A stretch of 64,000 nucleotides of DNA, taken from positions 101,065-165,064 of the forward strand of contig CAZUDI010000003.1 of the NCBI GenBank assembly GCA_964618975.1, given 5' to 3'. The stretch is from CAZUDI01 sp964618975 (GTDB lineage Bacteria > Desulfobacterota > Desulfomonilia > UBA1062). Shown piece by piece: positions 45,491-54,452 of the stretch; positions within the stretch are counted from its first letter, which is position 1; each line of letters starts with the position of its first letter. The notes beneath the pieces are model-generated. The model searched no databases and was not told the DNA's origin. It was given only the letters and a program-made list of their open reading frames with translations. The position numbers and the translations under genes were made by a program.

Positions 45491-46255
45491 TCAGAATCCC
45501 AGGGTTTCGAGGATACCATCCACCACCGCGCGGGCCGGGCTCTCCTCGGGGAGTCCGCTAAGCGCCCGGCCCTGAAAGTCGAAGGACCGGATCCATTCAT
45601 CCTCGGGGACCCAGCCCACAAGTGGCAGGTCGGTCTGTGTGCAAAGGGCCTCCACCTCTCCCCACTCCCGGGCACGGTTGACGACGAGGCCCATCTGCCG
45701 GTAGTCCACGGCCCGGTTGTCCCTGGCCACATGGGCGATGGTGCGCGTCACGTTCAACCCCCTGGCCGAGGTATCGGTGACGAGCACGAGATGGTCCACG
45801 GTCTTCATCACCCGGCGGTTGATCTGTTCGATCCCGGCCTCGCCATCGATGAGCACGATGTCGAAATTCCCGGCCAGATCCCGCAGGATGTCCCGCAACA
45901 GGTAGTTCACCCGGCAGTAACACCCCTCATCCTCGGGCCTGCCGATGGATAGGAAGGCCACGCCGTCCTCTTCAGTCAGGGCCTCGAAGACCTCGTATTC
46001 GAGGAGGTGCAGGGTTGCGGACCGGTCATCGCCTAGCCCCTCCTGCAGGCGCGCGACCAGGTCGCGGCGGATATCGTCGATGGTCTTTATCACCTCGACC
46101 CCCAGGGCAAAGGCCAGACCTGCGGCCGGATCGGCATCGATGGCAAGAATCCTCCCCACCCCTCGGTGGGCCAACGCCTTTACCATGAGGGCACAAAGGG
46201 AGGTCTTCCCCACCCCGCCCTTTCCGAAGAATGCGATTGTGCGGGTCTCACTCAC
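45491..46255 (-). CDS. cooC: CooC-type ATPase for nickel insertion
   Basis: A MinD/SIMIBI-type ATPase that drives nickel insertion into carbon monoxide dehydrogenase; 254 residues. The deviant Walker A is FFGKGGVGKTS near 9-19, followed by IDADPAAG near 39. The CxC motif in EGCYCRVNYLL (Cys near 110 and 112) binds nickel at the dimer interface in this family. GTG at 46255 has GGAG upstream; the frame is open further back, but the promoter at 46325-46354 would start transcription near the upstream ATG, favouring the GTG. Confidence 0.88.
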   Translation of the reverse strand: MSETRTIAFFGKGGVGKTSLCALMVKALAHRGVGRILAIDADPAAGLAFALGVEVIKTIDDIRRDLVARLQEGLGDDRSATLHLLEYEVFEALTEEDGVAFLSIGRPEDEGCYCRVNYLLRDILRDLAGNFDIVLIDGEAGIEQINRRVMKTVDHLVLVTDTSARGLNVTRTIAHVARDNRAVDYRQMGLVVNRAREWGEVEALCTQTDLPLVGWVPEDEWIRSFDFQGRALSGLPEESPARAVVDGILETLGF

Positions 46256-46689
46256 GGGCGACTCCGTATATTTCGTATTGGCGGGGCCGCTGGCGCCGAA
46301 AACACCAACTTCAGTCATTACACTATCATATATTATTGCCCCGCCTTCCGACAAGCCCTGTTTTATGCGGCTGAGGCCAGTCAAGCGCCGTCGGTTTCGC
46401 CTAATCATGGTTATGGCGGGGAATGCGATCCATAGCAATTAAAGGGGAGGACGCGCCCGCGAGGATGGAGTTGGCGGGAGGCAAACGTCATGGCAGGCCT
46501 TCGGGGTTGCCTGTATTACTCCACGCATGGCAAGGTTCATGGACATGAGACCTCAGGTAATGTCCTGCCCCCTTTGAGCCCGCAAGTGCACTGGCAATTC
46601 GATCCCCAGCGATCAAGATCCACGCCGGCAGGACGCCATCCATCAGGGGCAAAGGGGGGAGAGAAGGACGTCTCCCTCAGGCCACATAT
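46256..46689 (-). other. intergenic region upstream of cooC
   Basis: About 430 bases between cooC and the 52-residue gene. It holds the cooC promoter and leader in its lower third. The rest, up to the stop of the small gene, shows no supported gene on either strand: the open frame beginning at 46490 on the plus strand is antisense to the small gene and has no family features. No terminator with a clear T-run is seen. Confidence 0.5.
46325..46354 (-). promoter_or_regulatory. sigma-70 promoter of the coo operon
   Basis: Reading the minus strand, TTGTCG (46354-46349) and TATGAT (46330-46325) are separated by 18 bases. Transcription would begin near 46318, about 60 bases before the preferred cooC start. 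No recognised operator is visible around it. Confidence 0.5.
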
Positions 46690-46848
46690 TCACCGCGAAG
46701 CGTCCTTGCGGGTGGATCCTCCCATCTGCGCCTCATATGCACGGCAGGCCTGCTTGAGATCTCCCATCTTGTGGATGCCAAGACGCCTGAGTTCCTCGAG
46801 CACCTCTTTGCGGGTAAGTTTTACAATCCTCTTCGGGCACAGTGACAT
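46690..46848 (-). CDS. 52-residue protein of unknown function
   Basis: A short open frame with a sensible helical sequence: MSLCPKRIVKLTRKEV, then EELRRLGIHKMGDLKQA and a charged end (STRKDASR). The predicted helix-loop-helix resembles small nucleic-acid-binding modules, but I do not recognise a family. A TATGATAAT stretch lies about 15-20 bases upstream of the ATG and could be a -10 element. The ribosome binding site is weak (GGAA). Confidence 0.5.
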   Translation of the reverse strand: MSLCPKRIVKLTRKEVLEELRRLGIHKMGDLKQACRAYEAQMGGSTRKDASR

Positions 46849-46992
46849 TTCCAGTAAATTGCAATTATCATACCATAGGCTCGGGGCGAGTCTTGTCTGG
46901 GTCTTTAAGGGATCTGCTCAGGCCGTACGTGTCAAATTGCTGTGGCAAAATGTCACACCCGGATGTCATTCACTCACAATCCCCCCACCCTT

Positions 46993-47412
46993 TCAGTGCT
47001 CGCGCCTGATCTCGGAGGAATGAGGGCTGCCGCCGTGCAGTTGCTCCTGCACCCCCATGGATTTCCACAGGGGCTCTCCGGGAACCGATAGCATCTCGAT
47101 GGCCACATGCATGGTCTCCGGATCGATTCTCACCACCCTGCCCCGCAGCGAAAGGGGAAGATCATCGAACTCGAGACGCACCATGCGCTCCATGAGCCGA
47201 TAGGTCTCGGCCGGGGTAAACCCGTGGCCCGAGCCCTGTTCGAGGCCCTTGACGTGCAGCAGAATGGACGAGCGGCCGACATTCACGGTAACAAAGCGAC
47301 AGCACGCCGCGGCCTTGTAGGCCACCACCTCCAGGGTTTCACGTTCGCTGTGCAGGGCATATAAGCGGCCGCATTGACACGCCTGGACACGCGGATAACG
47401 TCTCTTATCCAT
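46993..47412 (-). CDS. PilZ-like domain protein
   Basis: A 139-residue protein. It starts MDKRRYPRVQA, matching the RxxxR half of the c-di-GMP-binding PilZ motif; the second half (D/NxSxxG) is not clear. The strand pattern GRVVRIDPETMHVAIEML near 96-113 fits a PilZ barrel. It could be a receptor for c-di-GMP made by the GGDEF regulator in this window. ATG at 47421 is an alternative start. Confidence 0.6.
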   Translation of the reverse strand: MDKRRYPRVQACQCGRLYALHSERETLEVVAYKAAACCRFVTVNVGRSSILLHVKGLEQGSGHGFTPAETYRLMERMVRLEFDDLPLSLRGRVVRIDPETMHVAIEMLSVPGEPLWKSMGVQEQLHGGSPHSSEIRREH

Positions 47413-47557
47413 ATCATACATTATAGGATGAAGAGCGCCGTTTTCAATACCGACGCTGAACGTAACCCGGTCCGGACGTCACGAAAAAAACCCCGGGACA
47501 TACACATGGAAAGGCTCAGCTTGAGGCATCGCCACGCCCTTTGAAGGACAGGCACGG

Positions 47558-49687
47558 CTACAGCATGTCATAGGGGTCCACGTCCATCCGGAGCGTGACC
47601 GCGGAGGGAAGCCTCACCTGTTCGAGTATCCCCAGCGCCTGATGAAGTACGCTCCGCGAGGCTGCACTCAGCAGGACATGCCAGCGGTATGCCCCCCTGA
47701 GGAACGCAATCGGGGCGGGCGCCGGTCCGAGCATGGTCAGCCCGGTCAACTCCAGCCGGGAACACGCTTCGCGGGCGGCCCTGGCAGACTCTTCCTCGCG
47801 GGGAGAAGCAAAGACACAGCGTGCCAGGTGGACAAAGGGTGGGAATCCTGCCGCAAGGCGGGTTTCCTGCTCCATGCGTACCAGGGCGGCATAGTCGCCC
47901 TGGCGGATGGCCTCGATGACAGGGTGATCGGGGATGAGGGTCTGGATGATCACCCGCGTATCCTGGCGGTGACGCCCCGCCCGTCCCGCAACCTGCACCA
48001 CCTGCTGAAAGGTCCGCTCCGTGGCCCGGAAGTCGGGCAGATAGAGCAACTGTTCGGCATTGAGCACCCCCACGAGGGTCAGCAGGTGAAAATCATGGCC
48101 CTTGGCAATCATCTGCGTACCCACCACCACGTCCACCTCCCCTCTGGCGATGGCGTCAAGGGCGCGATAGAGCTTGGAGGGGGTGTCCACCGCATCCGAG
48201 TCCATCTTGAGCAGGCGCAGACCCGGGAAATGTTCCGTGACCAGTTCCATGACCCGCTCGGTTCCTACCCCCAGCGGCTTCATGTCGAGGCATCCGCAGG
48301 CCGGACAGATCTCGGGCAGCTCCAGGGTATATCCGCAGTAGTGGCATACCCCTCTGGCCCTGGCCTTGTGATAAGTGAGGCTCCGGTCGCAATGGCGGCA
48401 CTTGAGAACCAGGCCGCATCCCGGGCAGACCATGGCCGAGGAAAACCCGCGGCGGTTGACGAAAAGGAGGCTCTGCTCCCCCCTGGAAGCGGTCTGTTCC
48501 AGCCCCGCGAGAAGTTCCGGGGCAATCATCGCGCTTCGAGAACGCATATCCACGATCTCAATGGCGGGATACTGCCCCTGTCCGACCCGTGAGGGCATGG
48601 AGATCAGGGTGGCCTGGTGGGTAGCAGCCTTGAGGAAGGTCTCCACGCTCGGGGTTGCCGACCCGAGCAGGATGACGGCCTGCGCACTGTGCGCCCTGAG
48701 CATACCAAGGTCTCGCGCATTGTACGGAACGCCTTCCGACTGCTTGTAGCTCCCGTCGTGCTCCTCGTCCACCACCACCAGCCCCAGATTGCGCAGAGGT
48801 GCGAAGATCGCGGATCTGGTCCCGAGCACGAATCTCACCTTGCCGCAGCTCACGCGCATGAACTCCCGCGCCCGCTCCCTGGCTCCCAGTCCGGAGTGGA
48901 AAAGCGCCATCTCGAAAGGGATACGCTCGCGGACGCGGGCAATGGTCTGCGGGGTGAGCGCGATCTCCGGCACGAGGTAGAGCACCGAACGTCCTGCCGC
49001 AAGGGCCTGCTGACTCGCGGCCAGGTAGACCTCGGTCTTGCCGGAACCGGTGATCCCGTGCACGATCATGGCGCGGTAGGTCCGCGCTTCAAGCGCCTGC
49101 CTGATCAGATCGATGGCCTGCTGCTGCTGATCCGAGTAGCAGGGGGCAGGGCGTGTGTCGAAACGCAAGGTTTCTTCCTTCAAATCCACCAGGCCCCGCT
49201 CCATCAGGCGTCTCAGAGAGGGGGCGCTGCCCGGCACCCGCTTCCTGAGGTCCTCAAGACCGAGGCCCTCCTCCGGGATCGCCTCAAGGATTTTGTGCTG
49301 CATACGCCCGAGGCCCTGCGGAGCCCCGCCTGTCTTCACCACCTTACTGGCGGGGGTGATCTCGAGCTGTCCGCCGCGGCGCAGGTAGGGGGAGAGGGCC
49401 AGGGACAGGCAGGCCCCGATCGCGGCATGATAATAACGGGAGCAGAAAAAAACCAGCTCGAGGACTTCCGGCGGAATGAGCGGTTCCTCATCCAGGACCT
49501 CGGCGATGGGCTTCAACCCCTCCACTTCCCCCTGTTGCAGGCAGACCACCACCCCGACCCTCATGGTGGTCTTCAACGGGACCCTCACCCGGGACCCGAC
49601 CCCCAGGCAGGCCTCCTGAGAAACGGCATAGGAGAGGGCCTTCGGAACATTGGCAAAAACCACGACTTCAGCCGTCCGGGAGAGCAT
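47558..49687 (-). CDS. priA: primosomal replication protein N' (PriA helicase)
   Basis: Restarts stalled replication forks; 709 residues. An N-terminal DNA-binding domain (about 1-105) is followed by the helicase core with Walker A GITGSGKTEVYL near 209, DEEH box VVDEEHDGS near 302, and a zinc-binding insert with paired cysteines (CPGCG, CRHC, CHYCG, CPACGC, about 422-465). VGTQMIAKGHDF near 522 and QVAGRAGRHRQDT near 568 are late helicase motifs. The frame is open to GTG 49705, but ATG 49687 gives the family N-terminus. Confidence 0.95.
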   Translation of the reverse strand: MLSRTAEVVVFANVPKALSYAVSQEACLGVGSRVRVPLKTTMRVGVVVCLQQGEVEGLKPIAEVLDEEPLIPPEVLELVFFCSRYYHAAIGACLSLALSPYLRRGGQLEITPASKVVKTGGAPQGLGRMQHKILEAIPEEGLGLEDLRKRVPGSAPSLRRLMERGLVDLKEETLRFDTRPAPCYSDQQQQAIDLIRQALEARTYRAMIVHGITGSGKTEVYLAASQQALAAGRSVLYLVPEIALTPQTIARVRERIPFEMALFHSGLGARERAREFMRVSCGKVRFVLGTRSAIFAPLRNLGLVVVDEEHDGSYKQSEGVPYNARDLGMLRAHSAQAVILLGSATPSVETFLKAATHQATLISMPSRVGQGQYPAIEIVDMRSRSAMIAPELLAGLEQTASRGEQSLLFVNRRGFSSAMVCPGCGLVLKCRHCDRSLTYHKARARGVCHYCGYTLELPEICPACGCLDMKPLGVGTERVMELVTEHFPGLRLLKMDSDAVDTPSKLYRALDAIARGEVDVVVGTQMIAKGHDFHLLTLVGVLNAEQLLYLPDFRATERTFQQVVQVAGRAGRHRQDTRVIIQTLIPDHPVIEAIRQGDYAALVRMEQETRLAAGFPPFVHLARCVFASPREEESARAAREACSRLELTGLTMLGPAPAPIAFLRGAYRWHVLLSAASRSVLHQALGILEQVRLPSAVTLRMDVDPYDML

Positions 49688-49730
49688 GGCGTTTAAGGTT
49701 AGCACTGTTTCAGCCGGATGGAAACGTTCA

Positions 49731-49785
49731 AATCATGGGCAGTTATCCCAGGACAGGCCTGCGAAGCCTTATCCACTGCGAGTGA
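49731..49785 (-). repeat. possible degenerate copy of the dispersed repeat
   Basis: The stretch AATCATGGG followed by CCCAGGACAGGCCT aligns with copy B at about 24 of 38 positions, in the same orientation. It is intergenic, between the divergent priA and HEAT genes. The match is too weak to be certain. Confidence 0.35.
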
Positions 49786-49878
49786 CAGGAAATGCGACCC
49801 CTGCAAGATCAAAACTGGCAGCTTGACGGATTTACACCTTAGCCATTATACTAGGACTTAAGCAGAGGGGAGGGACTC

Positions 49879-50532
49879 TTGAAGGGCGTGGAATTCGAAC
49901 AGATCTTAAAGGACCTGCAGGACCGCGAACCGGAAATCAAGCGTCTGGCCGCGCAGGCGATGATCACGCATCCCCTCAGCCAGGAATCTGTATTCGCCCT
50001 GCTCGAGGTGGCGGACAAACCCACCACCCTCGCCATCTACGAGGCCCTGTACGAGGCCGAGGAGGACTACTCGACCATCTTTCTCCGCGCCACGGACGAT
50101 GAGGACCCCCGTATCCGGCGTCAGGCCATCCGCTATCTATTCCGCCGGGGGACCTTCACGGTGGAAGACGGCATGCGCTGGCTTGCGGACATCGATCCCT
50201 ACGTGCGTCGGAGGGTGATCAGCTACCTGTCCTGGATCAATGGGCGCCAGGCGCTGGACCCCATCGTACGCCTAGCCACCCAGGATCCCGACTCCCTAGT
50301 AAAAAGGGACGCCCTGCGGATAATCGCCATGTGGGGCGACCGGCAGGATGCCGGAAGCATCATCGCCGCCCTCGAGGACAGGGATTCCACCGTCAGGACC
50401 CAGGCCCTCATCACCCTCAAACGCATCACCGGAGAGGATTTCGGCGAGCCCCTGGGAAGGAGTGAGGACGAGATGGAATGGATCGTCGCCAAATGGCGGG
50501 GCTGGTGGGAAATCGTCAAGGAAGGTTCTTAA
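49879..50532 (+). CDS. HEAT-repeat protein
   Basis: A 217-residue all-helical protein with PBS/HEAT-type repeats of about 30 residues: DEDPRIRRQAIRYLFRRG near 75, DIDPYVRRRVISYLSWI, DPDSLVKRDALRIIAMWGD and DRDSTVRTQALITLKRITG. Such proteins are binding scaffolds. TTG at 49879 is preceded by GAGGGGAGGG. It is the first gene of an operon with the MerR-ParA protein (3-base gap) and two coiled-coil proteins, so a role in that system is inferred. Confidence 0.82.
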   Translation: MKGVEFEQILKDLQDREPEIKRLAAQAMITHPLSQESVFALLEVADKPTTLAIYEALYEAEEDYSTIFLRATDDEDPRIRRQAIRYLFRRGTFTVEDGMRWLADIDPYVRRRVISYLSWINGRQALDPIVRLATQDPDSLVKRDALRIIAMWGDRQDAGSIIAALEDRDSTVRTQALITLKRITGEDFGEPLGRSEDEMEWIVAKWRGWWEIVKEGS

Positions 50533-50535
50533 AAG

Positions 50536-51495
50536 ATGGAGCAGGCCACATACACGGCCAAGGAATTTGCCGAACTGCTGGACATATCCAAGCCCCAGAT
50601 CCTGCGGCTGGAGGCCGAAGGCGCCTTGCCGCAACCGGAAAACCGCGACGGCATGCGCATCTACTATCCGCATGACATCCCCCGCTATCTCGAGATACTC
50701 GGCAAGCCACCCCTGGTGGAAAAACCCAGGAAACAGATCTTCCTCAACTTCAAGGGCGGCACCGGCAAGACCAGCGTCTCGGCCTTCTACGCCTTCCGTC
50801 TGGCTCAACTGGGCTTCAAGGTCCTGCTGATCGACCTCGACCCGCAGGGTCACCTAACCCAGTGTCTGGGCATCGATCACTCATCCTTCGATCATACCCT
50901 ATACAACGTGCTCATCGAGCGCATGGATATCCGGGAGGCCATCGTCGAAACCCCCATGCAGAACATGCAGCTCATTCCCGCCAACCTGGATCTCTCCCCG
51001 GTCGAGCTCGCCCTGACCTCTATCAACGCCCGGGAGCTGCGTCTGCGAAAAAGCCTGGCAGCGGTGGAGGATGAGTACGACGTGATCATCATGGACGCCT
51101 CTCCATCCATCGGGCTGCTCAACCTCAATGGCATCCTGGCCAGCACCGAGCTCTTCGTGCCAGTCCTGGCGGACTTCCTTTCCTACCACGGGCTGAAGAT
51201 CCTCTTCGAGACCATCGCGACCATTGAGGAAGACTTCGACTTTATTCTCAACAATATCTTCATCTTTCTCAATCATTACAATGCATCGCACAACATTTGC
51301 CAGCAGGCTCGTGAGGCCCTGGAGCGGCACTACAGCAGCTACCTCCTGAAGACCATCATCCGGCAGGACACCAAGATGGCAGAGGCAGCCAGCATGGGCA
51401 TGCCGCTGCACCAGTATATCAGCAAATCTCGGGGCACCGTTGATATCGACGCCTTTATCCGGGAAATTTTTCCCAACCTGCCGATTGCCTTTTAG
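50536..51495 (+). CDS. ParA-family ATPase with N-terminal MerR-like HTH
   Basis: A 319-residue fusion. Residues about 5-60 form a MerR-type winged HTH (YTAKEFAELLDISKPQILR). The ParA domain (about 66-310) has deviant Walker A FKGGTGKTS near 74, LIDLDPQGHLTQCLG near 99 and Walker B VIIMDASPSIG near 184. Plasmid ParAs often have an N-terminal DNA-binding part, but no ParB gene follows; instead two coiled-coil proteins do. It may position a cargo on the nucleoid or regulate its own operon. Confidence 0.88.
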   Translation: MEQATYTAKEFAELLDISKPQILRLEAEGALPQPENRDGMRIYYPHDIPRYLEILGKPPLVEKPRKQIFLNFKGGTGKTSVSAFYAFRLAQLGFKVLLIDLDPQGHLTQCLGIDHSSFDHTLYNVLIERMDIREAIVETPMQNMQLIPANLDLSPVELALTSINARELRLRKSLAAVEDEYDVIIMDASPSIGLLNLNGILASTELFVPVLADFLSYHGLKILFETIATIEEDFDFILNNIFIFLNHYNASHNICQQAREALERHYSSYLLKTIIRQDTKMAEAASMGMPLHQYISKSRGTVDIDAFIREIFPNLPIAF

Positions 51496-51586
51496 GGTTT
51501 TTTATGTAAAGCTAGCGATGACCGAAGGAACATCCAGAGCAGCACTACGCTTCAAAATGTGATTATTAATTGAGGAGTAATGCAGA

Positions 51587-52354
51587 ATGAAGGATGGCTT
51601 TGATAAAAGTGTTGCCGAAAAGATGCCGCGGATCCAGAAGAGCAAGCCCAACCGCCCCTGGAATGTCGATCCTGTCCAGCTGAGGAGGGAGCAGGAGATG
51701 ACCAGCGCCCCGGCCGAACAGATTCAACCCGAAACCCCGGCGCCTGTGGTGCTCGAACCTCAGCTGCTCAACACCGATTCCGGGGTGGCCCAGGCCGTGC
51801 TGACCATCGAGGAGCTCAATCAGGACTTCGCCACCCTGATCTGCGAGAAGAAGGATATCCACCTGGAACTGCGCCGCAATCAGCAGCTTCTGGAGGAAAC
51901 CCGCCGCGATAAGGTCCTGCTGCAGCAGGACCTCAGCGAGCTCAAGCGGCAGGCCGGATACGACCAGGGGTTTGCGAATGAAATATCCTTCCTCAACGAG
52001 CAGTTACAGGATTCGGAGTACTATATTCACACCATCACCCTCATGCTCGATGATAAGACCCGCGAACTCGAAGGCGAGAACCGGCAGCGGCGGGAGTTGG
52101 AGAACAAACTGCTGCGGATGAATGCCTCCGTGCAGGACAAGGCCAAGCTCGACGTCAAGGTGTCCCTGCTCCAGCGCGACCTGAAGATCGCCCACTCTCG
52201 CCTGACGGATCTCGAGGAACAACTGGAGTGTGAATACCAGAAACGCGAGCCCCTCGAAAAACAGATCGTGGAGCTGAAAAAGGCGCTGGACAGTGTCTAT
52301 GCCTCGCTCTCTCACGTGCGGCTCAAGGCCAAGCGAGAGGCCTATGGATCCTGA
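51587..52354 (+). CDS. coiled-coil protein, ParA operon
   Basis: A 255-residue protein. The first 65 residues are disordered-looking and Pro-rich, with basic KSKPNRPW near 18-25. Residues about 75-250 form an almost continuous coiled coil rich in Leu, Glu and Arg. GAGGAG precedes the ATG. The basic N-terminus followed by a long rod is the kind of layout that contacts ParA-like ATPases, whose activators often use a short N-terminal Lys/Arg peptide; this is inference. Confidence 0.75.
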   Translation: MKDGFDKSVAEKMPRIQKSKPNRPWNVDPVQLRREQEMTSAPAEQIQPETPAPVVLEPQLLNTDSGVAQAVLTIEELNQDFATLICEKKDIHLELRRNQQLLEETRRDKVLLQQDLSELKRQAGYDQGFANEISFLNEQLQDSEYYIHTITLMLDDKTRELEGENRQRRELENKLLRMNASVQDKAKLDVKVSLLQRDLKIAHSRLTDLEEQLECEYQKREPLEKQIVELKKALDSVYASLSHVRLKAKREAYGS

Positions 52355-52583
52355 CACCTCCAGAAAGGTCTCGGATCTGCTCTCGCTGATGGAGGACATC
52401 TCCACCGACATCGACGTGCAGACCGACCTCAAGGCCCTTACAAGCGAGCTCAAGACCATCAAGGAAGCCCTGCGCGAACTGGCAGCACGCTTCGACGCCT
52501 TCGAGCAGGCCTACATTGATAAACGCCATCAGATCAGGGCCATAAGGGATGAGATGCTCACCCTGGTAGATAAGGACCAGTGA
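52344..52583 (+). CDS. small coiled-coil protein, ParA operon
   Basis: A 79-residue, wholly helical protein with heptad-like Leu/Ile spacing (LLSLMEDISTDI, then LKALTSELKTIKEALREL). It starts inside the last codons of the preceding coiled-coil gene (11-base overlap), which argues for a stoichiometric partner. No family recognised. After it, 180 bases without a gene contain a hairpin CTGCTCC/GGAGCAG near 52724-52745. Confidence 0.7.
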   Translation: MDPDTSRKVSDLLSLMEDISTDIDVQTDLKALTSELKTIKEALRELAARFDAFEQAYIDKRHQIRAIRDEMLTLVDKDQ

Positions 52584-52763
52584 GGTCCTCACGCAGGGCA
52601 CGGCATATAACCAGGGCACACCCTCGAACACATCTGCGCAGGCCGGGCGCGCTGGACGACCATGCGGACAGGCCGCCAAGCTTCCCGGGGGCCGGCCACC
52701 TGATGTCCCGCTTGCCTTACACTGCTCCCAGCCTCGGAGCAGGGCCTGCGCCTGATATCGGCC

Positions 52764-54179
52764 CTATTCCTCTTCGAATTTAGCCTGACACTCGGGACAA
52801 AGCCCGTGACTGAACACGGCATCGGAGTGTTCTTCGATGTAGCCCTCCAGCTGGTTCCAGTAGCCCTTATCGTCACGGATCTTCTTGCAGGAGGCGCAGA
52901 TGGGCACGAGCCCGCGCAGGGTCCTGATCTTCTCAAGGGCCTCGGTGAGCTCGGCGATAAGCCGCAGGCGCTCCTCTTCGTCCTGCTTGCGGGCGGTGAT
53001 ATCCCGGATGATCCCCTGGTGGCCGATCATGGTGCCGTCCGCCTGGCACCTGAGACTCGAGGTGTACAGGCAGGTCATGACGGTGCCGTCCTTGTGCCTG
53101 AGCCTCACCTCGTAGTCGCGCACCGAGCCCCTGGCCTCGATATCCAGTTGAAAGCGCGCCTGCTCCTCCGGGTCCACGAAGATCCTCTCTATGTTCATGC
53201 CGATGAGTTCGCTCTCGGAGTACCCGAAGAGGGTGAGGGTGGCCTGGTTGGCATCGAGAAAGATCCCGTCGCGCGAGGTGGTGTAGATGGCATCCCGCGA
53301 GTTTTCGAAGATGCTGCGGTAGCGCTCCTCACTCTCACGCAGCATTTCTTCGGCGCGTTTGCGGCCGTAGAGCCGGCCGAGACGCGAGGCGATGATCTCG
53401 ATCAGCCGCCGCTCCTCCTGTGTGAAGGGGCCGTCGTCCCTGGGCGGCCGGTCCTCGAGATAGAACACCTCCACCGTGCCCACTACTTGACAGCGCGAGG
53501 TGATGTCACTGCTGAGCATCCAGTGGGTCTGCCGGAAGGGGGAGGTGACGTAGGCCTGTCCGTCGAGCACGGCCCGGGCACAAGCGATCTCGGTATAGTC
53601 CATGGCCTGGGGGATGAGGTCTACCACCCCCTGCACGATCTCGGCGTAGGCGTAACCCTTGCGGTCGATGACGCTCGTGATCTCGTAGAGGCAGTCCAGT
53701 TCCTTGACACGCTGGGTGAGCTCCCGCTGCCGCTGGGCGAGGTCCTCCTGGGTGCGCCTGATCTCGGTGATGTCCCGGATGATGCCATTGTAGCCCTCGA
53801 TGGCACCGCCTGGGCCGCGGCGTATGCTGGAGGTAAGCAGGCAGTCGATGACGGTGCCATCCTGTCTGCGAAGCTGCAAGGCATAGGAGCTCACGGCGCC
53901 CCGGGCCTCGATCTCCTCCTGAAAGAGGGCCCGGTCGCGGGGGTTCGCATAGATCTTGCGGATATCTTCCCCCACGATCTCGTCGCGCGCGTAGCCGAAC
54001 AGCTCGATAAAGGACTGGTTGGCCTCGATGATCATCCCGTCGCGCGTGGTGAAGTACAGGGCGTCCCGGGAATTTTCGAAGAGCATACGATAGATCTGCT
54101 CCGCCCCCCCGGGGGCATTTCCCTCTGATCTCTCCCTCTTCATGCGGCGCTCCATTGCCATCGTGGCCTGTTGTGGCAT
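52764..54179 (-). CDS. soluble PAS-GAF-PAS sensor with C-terminal zinc-ribbon-like motif
   Basis: A 471-residue protein with no membrane helix. PAS 1 (about 27-145) and PAS 2 (about 285-405) are close relatives (ENSRDALYFTTRDG and ENSRDAIYTTSRDG). Between them lies a GAF-like segment (about 165-280). The end carries a cysteine motif, VPICASCKKIRDDKGYW with HGLCPEC, that recurs in bacterial PAS proteins. There is no kinase, GGDEF or HTH output, so it must signal through a partner. The start has AAGG upstream. Confidence 0.85.
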   Translation of the reverse strand: MPQQATMAMERRMKRERSEGNAPGGAEQIYRMLFENSRDALYFTTRDGMIIEANQSFIELFGYARDEIVGEDIRKIYANPRDRALFQEEIEARGAVSSYALQLRRQDGTVIDCLLTSSIRRGPGGAIEGYNGIIRDITEIRRTQEDLAQRQRELTQRVKELDCLYEITSVIDRKGYAYAEIVQGVVDLIPQAMDYTEIACARAVLDGQAYVTSPFRQTHWMLSSDITSRCQVVGTVEVFYLEDRPPRDDGPFTQEERRLIEIIASRLGRLYGRKRAEEMLRESEERYRSIFENSRDAIYTTSRDGIFLDANQATLTLFGYSESELIGMNIERIFVDPEEQARFQLDIEARGSVRDYEVRLRHKDGTVMTCLYTSSLRCQADGTMIGHQGIIRDITARKQDEEERLRLIAELTEALEKIRTLRGLVPICASCKKIRDDKGYWNQLEGYIEEHSDAVFSHGLCPECQAKFEEE

Positions 54180-54351
54180 TATAACGCCTTCGAGGCAATT
54201 CTACAAGCCGTGAACGCTCGAGGCCATGCCCGATAGACACCCTATCCCCGCGCTGCGGCGCTCCCCAGGCACACCCTTTCGGCAGGTGCAGCGTTTCAGG
54301 ACCCATACCTTGCACCGGCCGCCGCCCCCCTTTCCGGGTGCCCTGACGCAG

Positions 54352-54382
54352 AAAAGGCGGGGGATACTCCCCCGCCTTTTTT
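54352..54382 (-). terminator. bidirectional terminator after the first PEP-CTERM gene
   Basis: AAAAGGCGGGGG and CCCCCGCCTTTTTT form a stem of about 11 bases with a short loop. It lies about 70 bases after the stop of the minus-strand PEP-CTERM gene and has T-runs on both strands. Confidence 0.75.
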
Positions 54383-54452
54383 CAAGTTACGATATATTCT
54401 CCGGGATTGCCCTCGGCCTTAATCCGTAAGGCGGAGGCCTCGCTTTCCCGTC

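Noticed and set aside
46490..47023. A 177-codon plus-strand frame in the cooC-PilZ interval.
   Set aside because: It is antisense to the 52-residue gene, has irregular Ser/Arg/Pro-rich sequence and no ribosome binding site.
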